Origin: CAYGDP01 sp964348665
GTDB lineage: Bacteria > Verrucomicrobiota > Verrucomicrobiia > Palsa-1439 > CAYGDP01
Direction of reading: 5' to 3'
Length of the DNA: 64,000 nt
Assembly (NCBI GenBank): GCA_964348665.1
Contig: CAYGDP010000006.1
Span: 140,882-204,881, forward strand
Made by a program: the position numbers and the translations under genes. The stretch's first letter is position 1, and the number at the start of each line of letters is the position of its first letter. This document shows positions 1 to 9,707 of this stretch, piece after piece. Below the pieces are notes generated by a model. That model saw only the letters and a program-made list of their open reading frames with translations, was not told the origin of the DNA and ran no database searches.

Positions 1-171
1 CCACACCACCGCCACTGCGCCGAGACGAAACCCGAGCATGGAGAAGAGCGAGCGTTGCGACATCACGTTGCTGCGCACCATCCAATACGTCCAGCCGCAA
101 AACGTCGCCACCGCCAGCGCCGCCAGCGTTACCAACCACGGGTTCCAGTCCGAACCGAATTGAAAACTCAT
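1..171 (-). CDS. Membrane protein, N-terminal part only (runs off window)
   Basis: Reading on the minus strand from the ATG at 171, 57 codons stay open to the window edge. The product starts MSFQFGSDWNPWLVTLAAL and has a first hydrophobic helix at about residues 12-30 and a probable second at about 45-57, so it is an inner-membrane protein. The ATG overlaps the stop of the BatA/VWA gene as ATGA, which indicates translational coupling. In BatA/VWA operons of this group the next gene is often a membrane protein with a VWA or glutamine-amidotransferase-like domain. That is inference from context; nothing visible here identifies the fold. Confidence 0.7.
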   Translation of the reverse strand, partial: MSFQFGSDWNPWLVTLAALAVATFCGWTYWMVRSNVMSQRSLFSMLGFRLGAVAVVW

Positions 172-3146
172 TTAGGTTTTTTGCCGCCGGGAAATAAGGG
201 TTCAGCGTCGGGGAGACGCGGTTCTTCGACCTTCGTATTGGGCGGGAGAAGCTCCAGCGAGATGTTGTCAAACCACGCTTCGCCCCCCGCATAGACGCCC
301 ATCAGCTCGATCTGGATTTTTTCCGGTTTCATCCAGGGTTTCAGCCGGATTTGACCGGCGCGAATGTGGATTTTGAAGGTGCTTTCGACCGTCTGCCAGT
401 CTTCTCCCACATACGCGCGCACTTGGCGGCGATAAATTTTTACCGGCTTGCCGTCCTGATCTTTTCCCCAGAAATCCACCCAGGTAATAATGCCTGTGCC
501 AGTTTTCTTGGCATCGAATTTGAAGCGATAGACGGCATCGTACCCGCCTCCGTCCGGCACGGGAAAAAAATCGCTGAATATTTGCAATCCTTCGTTTTCG
601 CCGACGGGTTTGGTGACATGAAATCGGACGCACTTGCCGCCTTTCGAATCGCCTTGCCGGCTCTCGTTGGTGACCAGCCCCTCGTGCGCGTCTTTCCACT
701 GCGCGGGATGGTCCCATTTCGCGGGCATTTTGTCCGACCCAGTCTCGAAATCACCGTTTGGCACGAGATTTTTCGGCGCAAGCTGTGGAGGTTCCGCGTT
801 TGCGACGACGGCAAACAACAGGAGAATCACTGCCACCGCTTCCGCTGCACGACCGATGCGGGGTTTGCCTTTCTTTTTTGCTGGCGCGGCGAACCGGTTC
901 GAAAGCAGGCTTTCCGCGGCAAGGAACACCAGAATGATTGCCATCACGATTGGCCAGAGACGCAACCCTTCGCGGGTCCGGGTGACTTTTGCGACCAATT
1001 CGTCATTATTAGCGATGAGCACAAGCGATCCACCGCTTATTTTTGCGCCGACATCCTTGGCCGGCACGCGCATCAGATTGGACTCGCCCGTATCCATATT
1101 GGCGACAAAATAGAGGGGCTTCGATTCTGTGGCGCTCTTCAGGTCTTTGACGTCCTTCGGCTTCTCGCGGTCGCGTTCCGCCCGATAGACTCCCGGCGCG
1201 GCATCCACGATGTAGCTGGCGCGCAGAAAACCCGCTTCCGGCCTCGGAATCAGCGTGTCGGTTTTGTCGTCAGGCCGCGCGATTTTCAAGGGGGCTGGCG
1301 TCTTGGTCGGTTCGAGCGGGAACAAAAACGGCACGCTCTCGCCGACCAGGAGGTCGCGCGAGGATTCCCGCGGGGCAGTAAGATAATCGAGCGTCTTGTG
1401 CATCAGCACCGGAAAAATCGGGCTGGTCACGAGATTGCTCCAACCCATCTCGGCGCCCGCGCGCGTTCCGTAGCCGCGATCGGCGGCGGTATTGAAAAAG
1501 AGAATTCGACCGCGGCCGAGTTCCTTTTCGAGGATCATCGGTGTCCCATCTTCGAGTTTGGCGATCGCAGTGATTTTGCCGCCTTTGCTGCCGGACAAAT
1601 CCAGCGGGGCGTACCGCGAGAATTTGAGCGAGAAAAGCGCCTGGTGCGCGCGGTCGGAAAGCCCTGCAAAGAGTGGATGTTTTTCGTCCACCTCGCTCAA
1701 TGAAACCGAGCGCCCTTTTTCGCGCTGCGGATTTTTGAGCGGGGCAAGAATCTTGGCGGGAAGCAAACCTGGTTTGTCGTCCATCGTCGAAAATAATTTT
1801 GCGTTGTACGCGTCAAGCTGCGAGGCGTCGCCGAGAAAAATCACGAGGCTCCCGCCGAGGGCGACATAATCTTCGAGCGCCTGCACCTGCGCATCGCTGA
1901 ACGCGGGAATGTTGCAGACAAACACGACGTCGTGGATGCCAAGCGGTCGGTCGAGCATGGCCGACACGCGCGTGGAGGCGAGCACGATGCCCGCCCATTT
2001 CTTCGGATCGTTGGAGGTTTGCGGTTTGAGCGCGAGCGAAAGATAGAACGTATCGCTCAACGCGCCGAGACCTTTCTCCCCGCCCACCGCCAGCGCGCGG
2101 ACTTGTTCGCTGATGGAGACGACGAAGTATCGCGTGTCATCGGCAGGAAGCGCATCGGGTTGCAGAGCGACGCGGATTTCGTAACGACCGATCTGCGGGA
2201 AGGTGTATTCGAAGCTCACGACTTCCGTTTTACCGGCATCGAGCTTGATCTGGCGCTGGGCTTTCGGTTTTTCCTCCTCGGGTTCCGGTTTCGATCCGGC
2301 TTTGGGCTGCGTGCCGAGCTGTTTTACGAACAGGGTGGCGATGGTCTCGGTTGCGCCGCCATGATTATGCAGCTCGGCCTCGATCCGAATGGAGCGATTG
2401 GTGACTTTCGGTCCCGCATCCACGTGGAGCGATTTCAAGGCGACGTTACCGACACCGTCCCGACCGCAATCAATCAGGTAGGTGGTAATTTCTTTTGGCG
2501 CGGCAATCGTGGTTTCCTGTTCCAACCGCCAGCCGCTCGCCTGAAAATCGCTGAAGATGTAAATTTCTTTGTTGGTAGTCTTGGCTTCGGAGAGCAACTC
2601 CAGACACTTGGCGAAGACACCCGTCGGCCGGGTGTTGTGGTGGGAGAGCGGGAGGTTTTCAAGGGAATCCGCCACTGCGCTCAGATCGGTCGTGAATGTC
2701 GGATAAACCGATTCCATTCCAGCATTGATCAGATAGAGAGCGACTTTGTCGCCGGTGCGAAATGTGCGAAGCACGTCGCGCGCGCCAGCCTTGGCTCGTT
2801 CGAAGGCTGTCGCGCCCTCGCTGGTCGCCCCCATGCTGAAGGAGTTGTCGATGATCAGGACAGCGGAAGTTTCGGGTCGGGCGAGCATCGGCGCCTGGCC
2901 GCCGGTGGTTTTCAGCGCGGGTTTGGCGAGCGCGAGTGGGAGGAGCGCGAAGATGAGCACTCGGAGAGCGAGGAGGAGGACGTCTTGAAGCCAGAACCAG
3001 CGCGCCTTGGTTTCGAGCGATAGTTTGATCAGCCGCAGCGAACTAAAGTCCACTGTTTTTGCCTGCCGATTGGAGTAGAGATGCAGAAAGATCGGAATAG
3101 CTCCCGCGAGCAATCCGGCCAAATACAATGGCGCAAGAAAATACAT
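168..3146 (-). CDS. BatA N-terminal / von Willebrand factor A membrane protein with C-terminal jelly-roll-like domain
   Basis: The start chosen is the ATG at 3146 (MYFLAPLYLAGLL), because it begins the BatA N-terminal module: a helix, then the FLHLYSNRQ segment, then a second helix near residues 55-75. The longer frame upstream codes unlikely protein. A VWA domain follows, with the MIDAS motif DNSFS at residues 100-104. A glutamine-amidotransferase-like beta region comes next, then a transmembrane helix at about 735-755. After this there is a second hydrophobic segment (AVAVILLLFAVVANA) that resembles a signal peptide, followed by about 200 residues beginning NLVPNGDFETG, typical of secreted carbohydrate-binding jelly-roll domains. 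Proteins of this type work with MoxR ATPases and DUF58 proteins in the cell envelope; those partners would lie outside the window. Length is about 992 residues. Confidence 0.85.
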   Translation of the reverse strand: MYFLAPLYLAGLLAGAIPIFLHLYSNRQAKTVDFSSLRLIKLSLETKARWFWLQDVLLLALRVLIFALLPLALAKPALKTTGGQAPMLARPETSAVLIIDNSFSMGATSEGATAFERAKAGARDVLRTFRTGDKVALYLINAGMESVYPTFTTDLSAVADSLENLPLSHHNTRPTGVFAKCLELLSEAKTTNKEIYIFSDFQASGWRLEQETTIAAPKEITTYLIDCGRDGVGNVALKSLHVDAGPKVTNRSIRIEAELHNHGGATETIATLFVKQLGTQPKAGSKPEPEEEKPKAQRQIKLDAGKTEVVSFEYTFPQIGRYEIRVALQPDALPADDTRYFVVSISEQVRALAVGGEKGLGALSDTFYLSLALKPQTSNDPKKWAGIVLASTRVSAMLDRPLGIHDVVFVCNIPAFSDAQVQALEDYVALGGSLVIFLGDASQLDAYNAKLFSTMDDKPGLLPAKILAPLKNPQREKGRSVSLSEVDEKHPLFAGLSDRAHQALFSLKFSRYAPLDLSGSKGGKITAIAKLEDGTPMILEKELGRGRILFFNTAADRGYGTRAGAEMGWSNLVTSPIFPVLMHKTLDYLTAPRESSRDLLVGESVPFLFPLEPTKTPAPLKIARPDDKTDTLIPRPEAGFLRASYIVDAAPGVYRAERDREKPKDVKDLKSATESKPLYFVANMDTGESNLMRVPAKDVGAKISGGSLVLIANNDELVAKVTRTREGLRLWPIVMAIILVFLAAESLLSNRFAAPAKKKGKPRIGRAAEAVAVILLLFAVVANAEPPQLAPKNLVPNGDFETGSDKMPAKWDHPAQWKDAHEGLVTNESRQGDSKGGKCVRFHVTKPVGENEGLQIFSDFFPVPDGGGYDAVYRFKFDAKKTGTGIITWVDFWGKDQDGKPVKIYRRQVRAYVGEDWQTVESTFKIHIRAGQIRLKPWMKPEKIQIELMGVYAGGEAWFDNISLELLPPNTKVEEPRLPDAEPLFPGGKKPK

Positions 3147-3274
3147 CAGCGCCGAGTCTAATCGCCGCAGCGAAGGTGCGCAAGACGCTTTCGCGGTTGA
3201 AGGGGCAATCGAGTTTGATTGCTTGCATGAGCCAATGATTTGCAGCCGTAAAATTTTATGGTAAGCATGGGTTT

Positions 3275-4870
3275 GTGGAAATTTTGCCGCCACGCATTTC
3301 CGGCCCGAAACCCGGTGATACCGTCCGGTATGAAGGATTAACCGAGTTGGTGCGCCGCATGTGGGTCGCCGAGTCGGAAATCCGGCTCTACGGCCTAACC
3401 CACCACTCGTCCAAGGCGGCAATCAAATCCGCATACGATTTTCTCGTGAAAGTGTTGCAGCAAAAGGACGGCTTGCAATTACGGCAGCAGGACAAAAAAG
3501 TTTTCGTGGGCGAGATGGAGGTTGGCGCCGGCAATCCGCTCTTCTCAAAATTTGCGGCGACCATGGCCGAAGTCGGTGTGGACAACCTCTTCTTCCAAAA
3601 AGACACCAGCTACGAGGATTTCGAAAAATTCGTCGGCGTCCTTGGCAAAGGCCCGAAATTCATCACGGCGAACGGTGGCTTCGAGGCGCTCATGACAAAG
3701 GCAGGTGTCTCGCAGATTCAATCGAAGCACGTCACCTACGTTGCGGTTGGCGAAGACCAAAAAGTGGTTGCCCGCGACGCGGTGATTGCGGAGGCCGCTT
3801 CCGGGAAACCGGTCAGCAACAAAGACTTGGCCGAGAGCATCGTTAAGGAAGTGGTGAAGGCCACCGAAGATCAGAAATGGCTCGCGGATCAGATCAAGAA
3901 TTACCCGAAGAAAATGGCGGAGCTGATCTCCGAGGGCGTCGCGGCGGCCGTGTTGAAGGCGGAAGGTGGCGCGGAGGTGGCCGAAGCTGTGCAAGGATTA
4001 CTGGTAAATTTGAAACTACTTTGTGAAAGCCTGATGGGAGAGACGCCGCAGTTTGATGGTTTGGCCGATGCGATGCAAATCATCGAGGACGAAGTCAGGA
4101 GCCGGTCGAAAAAGGTGGCCAATACAGAGAAAGCCGCCACGTTAGTGAATGACATCCTGGCGGTGCTGACATTTTATTCGGACAAGGCAAAAGCCGGACG
4201 CATCGCGCAGGAAATTTTGAAGGGAGACAAACCCCTCGATCAAATCGTCAAGATTATCCGAGCGCTGACACCGGCGGATTTGTCTGCCGAAAGTTTCTTT
4301 TTGCGCATTCGCGACCTGCTCATCACCTTGGGGGTGAACGAGGAACAACTGCTCAAGGTCCTCGAGAAACTAAAACGAAAACCCGCGCGCAAACCGCGTC
4401 TGCCCCAGGCCCTCCTCGATTCCATCCTCGGTTATTTGAGGCAGTACGGAGTCGAAGAATCCAAGATCGAGCCGATTGCCAAAGCGCTAACCGAATTGTT
4501 CGACCACGAACTTAAATCATGGGCCGCGGAGTTCCGGGGGCAAAATGATTTGTTGGCAGACGAATTGATGAGGCGGGACGAATTTTTTCTGGCGGCGAAT
4601 TTGGGCGTCGTGGTTTGGAACCAGGAAGGCACGGTTGTCTTTGCGGACCCAGCCGGCACGGAAGTATCACTACTGAAGAAAGGCGACCGAGTACGGTGGT
4701 CTTTGCTTGCGGCGCTCAAAACCGCTGATACGTCCCAGACACCTGGGTTGACCGACCAAGATCGGCAAGTTCTACAGTCGGTTGAGCAAGTGGTGCATGA
4801 CGAAGCCGGTCAAGTCATCGGAATTTATATTAAGACTGCCCAGACGAGCAGCCAACCTCCTCCGGCTTAA
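3275..4870 (+). CDS. Uncharacterised cytoplasmic protein with PAS-like C-terminus
   Basis: The frame opens at a GTG (3275); no in-frame ATG lies near it until residue 28. The 531-residue product has no signal peptide or membrane helix. The first 120 residues alternate strands and helices and include LRQQDKKVFVGEMEVG. The middle (about 150-400) is mostly helical, as in HEAT or HDOD-type scaffolds. The last 100 residues (RRDEFFLAANLGVVVWNQEG, then FADPAGTEV) read like a degenerate PAS sensor. I do not recognise the family. The gene stands alone, divergent from the BatA/VWA operon and 93 bp ahead of sufB. A signalling or regulatory role is only a guess from the PAS-like end. Confidence 0.7.
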   Translation: MEILPPRISGPKPGDTVRYEGLTELVRRMWVAESEIRLYGLTHHSSKAAIKSAYDFLVKVLQQKDGLQLRQQDKKVFVGEMEVGAGNPLFSKFAATMAEVGVDNLFFQKDTSYEDFEKFVGVLGKGPKFITANGGFEALMTKAGVSQIQSKHVTYVAVGEDQKVVARDAVIAEAASGKPVSNKDLAESIVKEVVKATEDQKWLADQIKNYPKKMAELISEGVAAAVLKAEGGAEVAEAVQGLLVNLKLLCESLMGETPQFDGLADAMQIIEDEVRSRSKKVANTEKAATLVNDILAVLTFYSDKAKAGRIAQEILKGDKPLDQIVKIIRALTPADLSAESFFLRIRDLLITLGVNEEQLLKVLEKLKRKPARKPRLPQALLDSILGYLRQYGVEESKIEPIAKALTELFDHELKSWAAEFRGQNDLLADELMRRDEFFLAANLGVVVWNQEGTVVFADPAGTEVSLLKKGDRVRWSLLAALKTADTSQTPGLTDQDRQVLQSVEQVVHDEAGQVIGIYIKTAQTSSQPPPA

Positions 4871-4927
4871 TAAGAATTAATATTAGGTAAGCAACTTGGA
4901 TTGCTGCTTTCTTATCAAGAATCATTC

Positions 4928-4954
4928 TTGATTTTCTTTTGCATGTGCTATAGG
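4928..4954 (+). promoter_or_regulatory. Possible extended -10 promoter for the suf operon
   Basis: TTGATT (4928-4933) lies 15 nt before TATAGG (4949-4954), which is preceded by TG at 4946-4947, the extended -10 pattern. The spacing is short and the -10 box lies only about 9 nt before the sufB GTG at 4964, so a transcript from here would be almost leaderless. Weak call. Confidence 0.25.
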
Positions 4955-4963
4955 TTCTGTCGT

Positions 4964-6409
4964 GTGAGCACGTCAACTGATACCATCGAACAGCTAGTAG
5001 CCCAAGACTATAAGTGGGGGTTCGTCTCGGATATCGAGTCGGATACCGCCCCGCCAGGGCTGAATGAGGACATCGTTCGCCTTATTTCCCGCAAGAAAAA
5101 CGAGCCCGACTGGATGCTCGAGTGGCGCCTCAAGGCGTTCCGCCACTGGACGACCATGGTCGAGCCGCACTGGCCGAACGTCCACTACCCCAAGCTTGAT
5201 TATCAATCCATTATTTATTACTCCGCGCCCAAGCCGAAGAAGAAGCTGGGTAGTCTCGACGAGGTTGACCCCGAACTAATCAAGACCTTCGACAAACTCG
5301 GCATCCCGATTGAGGAACAGAAACGCCTTAGCGGCGTCGCGGTGGACGCCATCGTGGACAGCGCCTCGGTCGCCACGACGTTTCAGAAGGAACTGGCAAA
5401 GCACGGTGTAATCTTTTGCTCGTTCAGCGAGGCAATCCAGAAACATCCCGACCTCGTCCGCAAATACATGGGCATGGTCGTGCCGTACACCGATAATTTT
5501 TATGCGTCGCTCAACGCCGCCGTGTTCAGCGACGGTTCGTTCTGCTACATTCCGAAAGGTGTCCGCTGCCCGATGGAGCTATCCACCTACTTCCGGATCA
5601 ACACCGCTGGTGCGGGACAATTTGAGCGCACCCTGATCGTTGCCGAGCCTGGCGCATACGTCAGCTATCTCGAAGGTTGTACCGCGCCTGTCCGTGACGA
5701 AAACCAACTCCACGCCGCCGTCGTCGAGCTGATCGCCTTCGACAAGGCCGAGATCAAATACTCGACCATCCAAAACTGGTATCCGGGCGACAAGGATGGC
5801 AAAGGTGGCATCTACAACTTCGTCACCAAACGCGGCCTCGCAAAAGGTGAAAGCTCAAAAATTTCATGGACCCAAGTCGAGACCGGATCGGCAATCACGT
5901 GGAAATATCCGAGTTGCATTCTGGAAGGTGACAATTCGGTCGGCGAATTCTATTCCGTCGCCATCACCAACCACCGTCAGCAGGCCGACACCGGCACGAA
6001 AATGATACACATCGGCAAAAATACCCGGAGCACCATTGTTAGCAAAGGCATCGCCGCCGGCCGCGGCCAGAACAGCTATCGCGGACTGGTCAAAGTCATG
6101 CCCAACGCAGAGAACTCTCGCAATTTTTCGCAGTGCGATTCGTTGCTCATCGGCGACCAGTGCGGGGCGCATACCTTCCCCTATCTAGAAGTCACCAACC
6201 CCACCGCGAGCGTCGAGCACGAAGCCACCACCAGCAAGATCGGTGAGGACCAAATCTTTTATTGCAACCAGCGCGGTCTCTCGCGGCAGGACGCCATCAA
6301 TATGATCGTCAACGGTTTCTGCAAAGAAGTCTATCGTCATCTGCCGATGGAATTCGCCGTCGAAGCCCAAAAACTTCTCGGCATCAGCCTCGAAGGCAGC
6401 GTCGGTTAA
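4964..6409 (+). CDS. sufB: Fe-S cluster assembly scaffold SufB
   Basis: SufB is the scaffold subunit of the SufBCD complex, which builds Fe-S clusters in the cytoplasm. The product is about 481 residues from the GTG at 4964 ([20 protein letters not shown]), the normal SufB beginning; the longer frame to 4901 adds a hydrophobic stretch untypical of SufB. Recognisable family segments include [17 protein letters not shown], the region around [35 protein letters not shown] and the C-terminal [20 protein letters not shown]. It heads the SUF operon. The next gene is not sufC but a metallophosphoesterase 8 bp downstream. Confidence 0.97.
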   Translation: MSTSTDTIEQLVAQDYKWGFVSDIESDTAPPGLNEDIVRLISRKKNEPDWMLEWRLKAFRHWTTMVEPHWPNVHYPKLDYQSIIYYSAPKPKKKLGSLDEVDPELIKTFDKLGIPIEEQKRLSGVAVDAIVDSASVATTFQKELAKHGVIFCSFSEAIQKHPDLVRKYMGMVVPYTDNFYASLNAAVFSDGSFCYIPKGVRCPMELSTYFRINTAGAGQFERTLIVAEPGAYVSYLEGCTAPVRDENQLHAAVVELIAFDKAEIKYSTIQNWYPGDKDGKGGIYNFVTKRGLAKGESSKISWTQVETGSAITWKYPSCILEGDNSVGEFYSVAITNHRQQADTGTKMIHIGKNTRSTIVSKGIAAGRGQNSYRGLVKVMPNAENSRNFSQCDSLLIGDQCGAHTFPYLEVTNPTASVEHEATTSKIGEDQIFYCNQRGLSRQDAINMIVNGFCKEVYRHLPMEFAVEAQKLLGISLEGSVG

Positions 6410-6417
6410 TATGTATC

Positions 6418-7209
6418 ATGAAATACGCCATTCTTGCCGACATCCACGCCAATCTGGGCGCGTTGAAAGCGGTTCTGGAAGATGCAGAATCCGAAAAATG
6501 CGATGCAGCGGTTTGCGTTGGCGATGTAGTCGGCTACGGAAACGCTCCGAAGGAATGCGTGCAGATTATTCGCAAGCTGGAAATTCCAACCGTGAGAGGT
6601 AATCATGACGAGCTTAGCTCGAATGAGACGTCATTGAGCGGGTTTAATCCGCACGCCGCCGCCGCGGTCGAGTGGACACGTGACCAACTTTCGGAAGACG
6701 ATCGCAAATGGCTGGGCGCGCTGAAACTTGTCGAGAAAGTGAACGGATTTACAATTGTTCATGCTTCACTGGATCATCCCGACAAGTGGCCTTATGTCTT
6801 TGATCGTCTTGCCGCAGCCAACTCCATGTGTCATCAAACAACTCCCGTCTGCTTTGTTGGCCACACTCATGTTCCGCTTGCTTTCATCCGGGACAACGCT
6901 GTGCGTGGCGGTCAATATAAAAAGCTTCGGATCGAGAAAGGAAAAAAATATCTCATCAATGTAGGCTCGGTCGGGCAACCACGCGACGGAGATCCGAAAT
7001 CGTCTTACGCGATTTACGATACCGACAAGGCTGTGGTGGAATTGCGGCGTGTGGATTTTGACAAAACGAATATCTCTTGGCGTGGCAAGAACCGGCCCCC
7101 CGACGATGGCGGCAGTCAGGTTCCTTCTCGCTTAATCCCACGACCGCGTCCTCCGATGGCCGCAGCGCAACAACCATTTCCAGTCGAACCACCAGAAGAA
7201 GAACTATGA
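6418..7209 (+). CDS. Calcineurin-type metallophosphoesterase inside the suf operon
   Basis: The product has 263 residues from the ATG at 6418 (MKYAILADIHANLGAL). All the di-metal phosphoesterase motifs are present in order: DIHAN, GDVVGYG, GNHDE, VHAS and GHTHVP. This is the YfcE/MJ0936-like group; substrates in it vary and cannot be told from sequence. After about residue 215 there is a Pro-rich, low-complexity tail of about 50 residues. The stop overlaps the sufC start as ATGA, so the gene is coupled to SufC translation. A phosphatase between sufB and sufC is not part of the standard SUF set; a role in Fe-S assembly is inference from position only. Confidence 0.92.
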   Translation: MKYAILADIHANLGALKAVLEDAESEKCDAAVCVGDVVGYGNAPKECVQIIRKLEIPTVRGNHDELSSNETSLSGFNPHAAAAVEWTRDQLSEDDRKWLGALKLVEKVNGFTIVHASLDHPDKWPYVFDRLAAANSMCHQTTPVCFVGHTHVPLAFIRDNAVRGGQYKKLRIEKGKKYLINVGSVGQPRDGDPKSSYAIYDTDKAVVELRRVDFDKTNISWRGKNRPPDDGGSQVPSRLIPRPRPPMAAAQQPFPVEPPEEEL

Positions 7210-7985
7210 GCGCCAACAACATCATCCTCGAAATCAAAGATCTCCACGGCGGCATTGCCAATAAGCCGATCCTCAAAGGTCTTAACCTGACCCTCCGCGC
7301 GGGCGAAGTCCACGCCATTATGGGCCGCAATGGCAGCGGCAAGAGCACGCTCGCCGCCATCCTCGCGGGCCGCCCCGAATACGAAGTCACCGGCGGCAGC
7401 GTCCACTACAACGGCAAAGATTTACTCGACCTCGAACCCGATGAGCGCGCCCGCGAAGGCGTTTTCCTCGCCTTCCAATACCCGGTCGAAATCGCAGGCG
7501 TCAATATGACCTACTTCCTCCGCTCCGCCCTCAACGAAATCCATAAACACCGCGGCCAGCCCGAAGTGGACGCCATGGACTTCCTCGCGTTGATCAAAGA
7601 AAAGTCCAAGCTGCTCGAGATTGACGACACAATGCTCAAACGCGCCGTCAATGAAGGCTTCTCGGGCGGTGAAAAAAAGCGCAACGAAATCCTCCAAATG
7701 GCTCTTCTCGAACCGCGCCTGGCCATCCTCGATGAAACCGATAGCGGCCTCGACATTGACGCCCTTAAAATTGTCGCCAACGGCGTCAACAAACTGAAAT
7801 CGCCCGACCGTACTCAGCTCGTCATCACTCACTATCAGCGCCTTCTTAGCTACATTGTCCCCGACTACGTCCACGTCCTCCACGATGGCGCCATCATTCG
7901 CTCCGGCGGCAAGGAACTTGCCCTCGATCTGGAGGAAAAAGGCTACGACTGGATCGAGTCGCACCTAGCCGAGGCGGCAAAATAG
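7206..7985 (+). CDS. sufC: Fe-S cluster assembly ATPase SufC
   Basis: SufC is the ABC-type ATPase that drives conformational change in SufBCD. The 259-residue product starts at the ATG at 7206 (MSANNIILEIKDLHGGI). It carries Walker A GRNGSGKS (about 40-47), the Q-loop FQYPVEIAGV, the SufC signature FSGGEKKRNEI (152-162), Walker B LAILDETDSGLD (172-183) and the H-loop THYQRLL. The start lies inside the stop of the metallophosphoesterase gene, and sufD follows after 10 bp with an AGGAG ribosome site. Confidence 0.97.
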   Translation: MSANNIILEIKDLHGGIANKPILKGLNLTLRAGEVHAIMGRNGSGKSTLAAILAGRPEYEVTGGSVHYNGKDLLDLEPDERAREGVFLAFQYPVEIAGVNMTYFLRSALNEIHKHRGQPEVDAMDFLALIKEKSKLLEIDDTMLKRAVNEGFSGGEKKRNEILQMALLEPRLAILDETDSGLDIDALKIVANGVNKLKSPDRTQLVITHYQRLLSYIVPDYVHVLHDGAIIRSGGKELALDLEEKGYDWIESHLAEAAK

Positions 7986-7995
7986 GAGACGCGCC

Positions 7996-9261
7996 ATGCC
8001 AACCCTTACCGCTCCCACCCGCGCGGCCGTCCCGACCGAACCGTACGTTGCCGCGTTTGAAGATTTTCTGAAAACTGATGCGGCCAAAGATGCATCCTGG
8101 TTACGCGCCCTGCGCGAAAGCGCATTCGCCCACTTCGTCGAACAAGGCTTTCCAACCACCCGTCACGAAGAATGGAAATACACGAGCGTCGCGCCGATCA
8201 CCAAGCTCCCATTTAAACTCTCGTCCTCCGCCCTGAGCGAAGTCGAAGGGTCATCCTCGAATCAAATCGAGGACATCTTTTCCGATCTCTCCCGTGCCCA
8301 TCTCGCTCGTTACGCGCGGTGCGACGCGAACCCGTTCGTTGCACTCAATACGGCGTTCTTCACTGACGGCGCGGTCATTCGCATTCCTAAAGGCAAAGTT
8401 GTCACTGAGCCAATTCGCCTCGTTTTTGCCGCGCCGGAATCGGGCGCGACCGTTCACCCCCGCATTCTCATCATCGCCGAGGAAAATAGCCAAGCCTCTA
8501 TCATCGAGCACTTCGTTGGGAACGGCACCACACCCTATTTCACCAACACCGTCACCGAAATTGTCGTTGGTGAGGGCGCTACGGTCGAGCACATCAAAAT
8601 TCAGGAGGAAAGCGCCAGCGCGTTTCACATCGCGACCATCCAAGCGCAGCTCGCGCGCAACGCAAACTTTACCTCGCACTCGATTTCGCTCGGCGCAAAA
8701 CTTGCCCGTAATAACATCAACCTCGTCCTCGCCAGCGAAGGCATCGAGGCCATTCTCAACGGCCTGTACCTCGCGGGCGGCGATCAATTAATGGATCATC
8801 ACACCGTTGCCGACCACACCGCGCCGCATTGCAACAGCCACGAGTTTTACCACGGCATCCTCGGCGGACGCGCTCGTGGCGTGTTCAACGGCAAAATCTT
8901 CGTGCGCCAAGCCGCGCAAAAAACCGACGCCAAACAAACCAACCGAAACCTGCTGCTCTCCAAGACCGCGACGGTGGACACCAAGCCGCAGCTTGAAATC
9001 TTTGCCGACGACGTGAAATGCACGCACGGCGCGACCGTCGGCCAGCTCGACGAAAACGCAATCTTTTACCTTCGTTCCCGTGGCATTCACGAAAAGGAAG
9101 CACGCCGCATCCTCACACAGGCTTTCGCCAGCGAAATCATCAACCGCATCAAGGTCGAATCGGTTCGTAATTCGCTCGGCAAGACAATCGAAGCCCGCCT
9201 CGGCGAACTTGTAGGCCGTGTGACCTCACACGGCGAACTGGATCAAGGGAATAACCCATGA
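7996..9261 (+). CDS. sufD: Fe-S cluster assembly protein SufD
   Basis: SufD is the SufB paralogue that completes the SufBC2D scaffold. The product is 421 residues from the ATG at 7996, with AGGAG just upstream. The N-terminal helical region (LRESAFAHFVEQGFPTTRHE, EWKYTSVAP) and the C-terminal beta-helix core with VKCTHGATVGQLDENAIFYL are typical. Residues 78-87 are encoded by an imperfect palindrome (8231-8250), so a repeat is translated inside the N-terminal linker. The stop overlaps the sufU start as ATGA. Confidence 0.95.
   Translation: MPTLTAPTRAAVPTEPYVAAFEDFLKTDAAKDASWLRALRESAFAHFVEQGFPTTRHEEWKYTSVAPITKLPFKLSSSALSEVEGSSSNQIEDIFSDLSRAHLARYARCDANPFVALNTAFFTDGAVIRIPKGKVVTEPIRLVFAAPESGATVHPRILIIAEENSQASIIEHFVGNGTTPYFTNTVTEIVVGEGATVEHIKIQEESASAFHIATIQAQLARNANFTSHSISLGAKLARNNINLVLASEGIEAILNGLYLAGGDQLMDHHTVADHTAPHCNSHEFYHGILGGRARGVFNGKIFVRQAAQKTDAKQTNRNLLLSKTATVDTKPQLEIFADDVKCTHGATVGQLDENAIFYLRSRGIHEKEARRILTQAFASEIINRIKVESVRNSLGKTIEARLGELVGRVTSHGELDQGNNP
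8231..8250. repeat. Palindromic repeat in sufD, read as ALSEVEG
   Basis: The 20-mer CCCTGAGCGAAGTCGAAGGG has CCCT/AGGG ends and a partly complementary interior. It is read in frame as ALSEVEG in a linker of SufD. I recall this motif as a recurrent interspersed element that produces the same peptide in unrelated proteins of many bacterial genomes; that is memory, not a search. No second copy was noticed in this window. Confidence 0.5.
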
Positions 9262-9707
9262 ACGACCTCGACGATCTCTACCAGGAATTGATCCGCGACC
9301 ATTCGAAAAGTCCGCGCAACTACCGTGAACTGAAAGACGCCAACCGCACCGCCGAGGGCGATAATCCACTCTGCGGCGATCACTACAAGATTTTTGTGCG
9401 CCTCGACGGTGATAAAATCGCCGACGTTGGTTTTCAAGGCAACGGCTGCGCCATTTCCAAAGCCTCTGCCTCGCTCCTCACCGAATCCATCAAGGGCAAA
9501 TCCATCGCGGATGCCAAAAAACTTTTCGGCGGCGTTCGCAACATGGTGACGACCGGCGAGGCAAAGCAAAACCAACTCGGCAAGCTTGTTGCCTTGAGCG
9601 GCGTCCACAAATTTCCCGCCCGTGTCAAATGCGCGATCCTCTCCTGGCACGCCCTTGCCGCCGCTTTGGAAGGCAAAGAACAAACCGTGACGACGGAGGA
9701 GCCATGA
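9258..9707 (+). CDS. sufU: Zinc-dependent sulfur acceptor SufU
   Basis: SufU takes persulfide sulfur from SufS and passes it to the SufBCD scaffold. The product is 149 residues. The three family cysteines are in place: C39 in NPLCGD, C64 in GNGCAIS and C125 in RVKCAILSW; D41 completes the zinc site. The region between the second and third cysteines has the extra length typical of SufU rather than IscU. ATGA overlaps at both ends (sufD stop, sufT start) show tight coupling. Together with SufS this makes the operon of the Gram-positive SufSU type. Confidence 0.96.
   Translation: MNDLDDLYQELIRDHSKSPRNYRELKDANRTAEGDNPLCGDHYKIFVRLDGDKIADVGFQGNGCAISKASASLLTESIKGKSIADAKKLFGGVRNMVTTGEAKQNQLGKLVALSGVHKFPARVKCAILSWHALAAALEGKEQTVTTEEP

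Noticed and set aside
351..3023. Long plus-strand open frames at 351-1703 and 1932-3023
   Set aside because: Both are antisense to the BatA/VWA gene, and show no domain, start signal or plausible composition.
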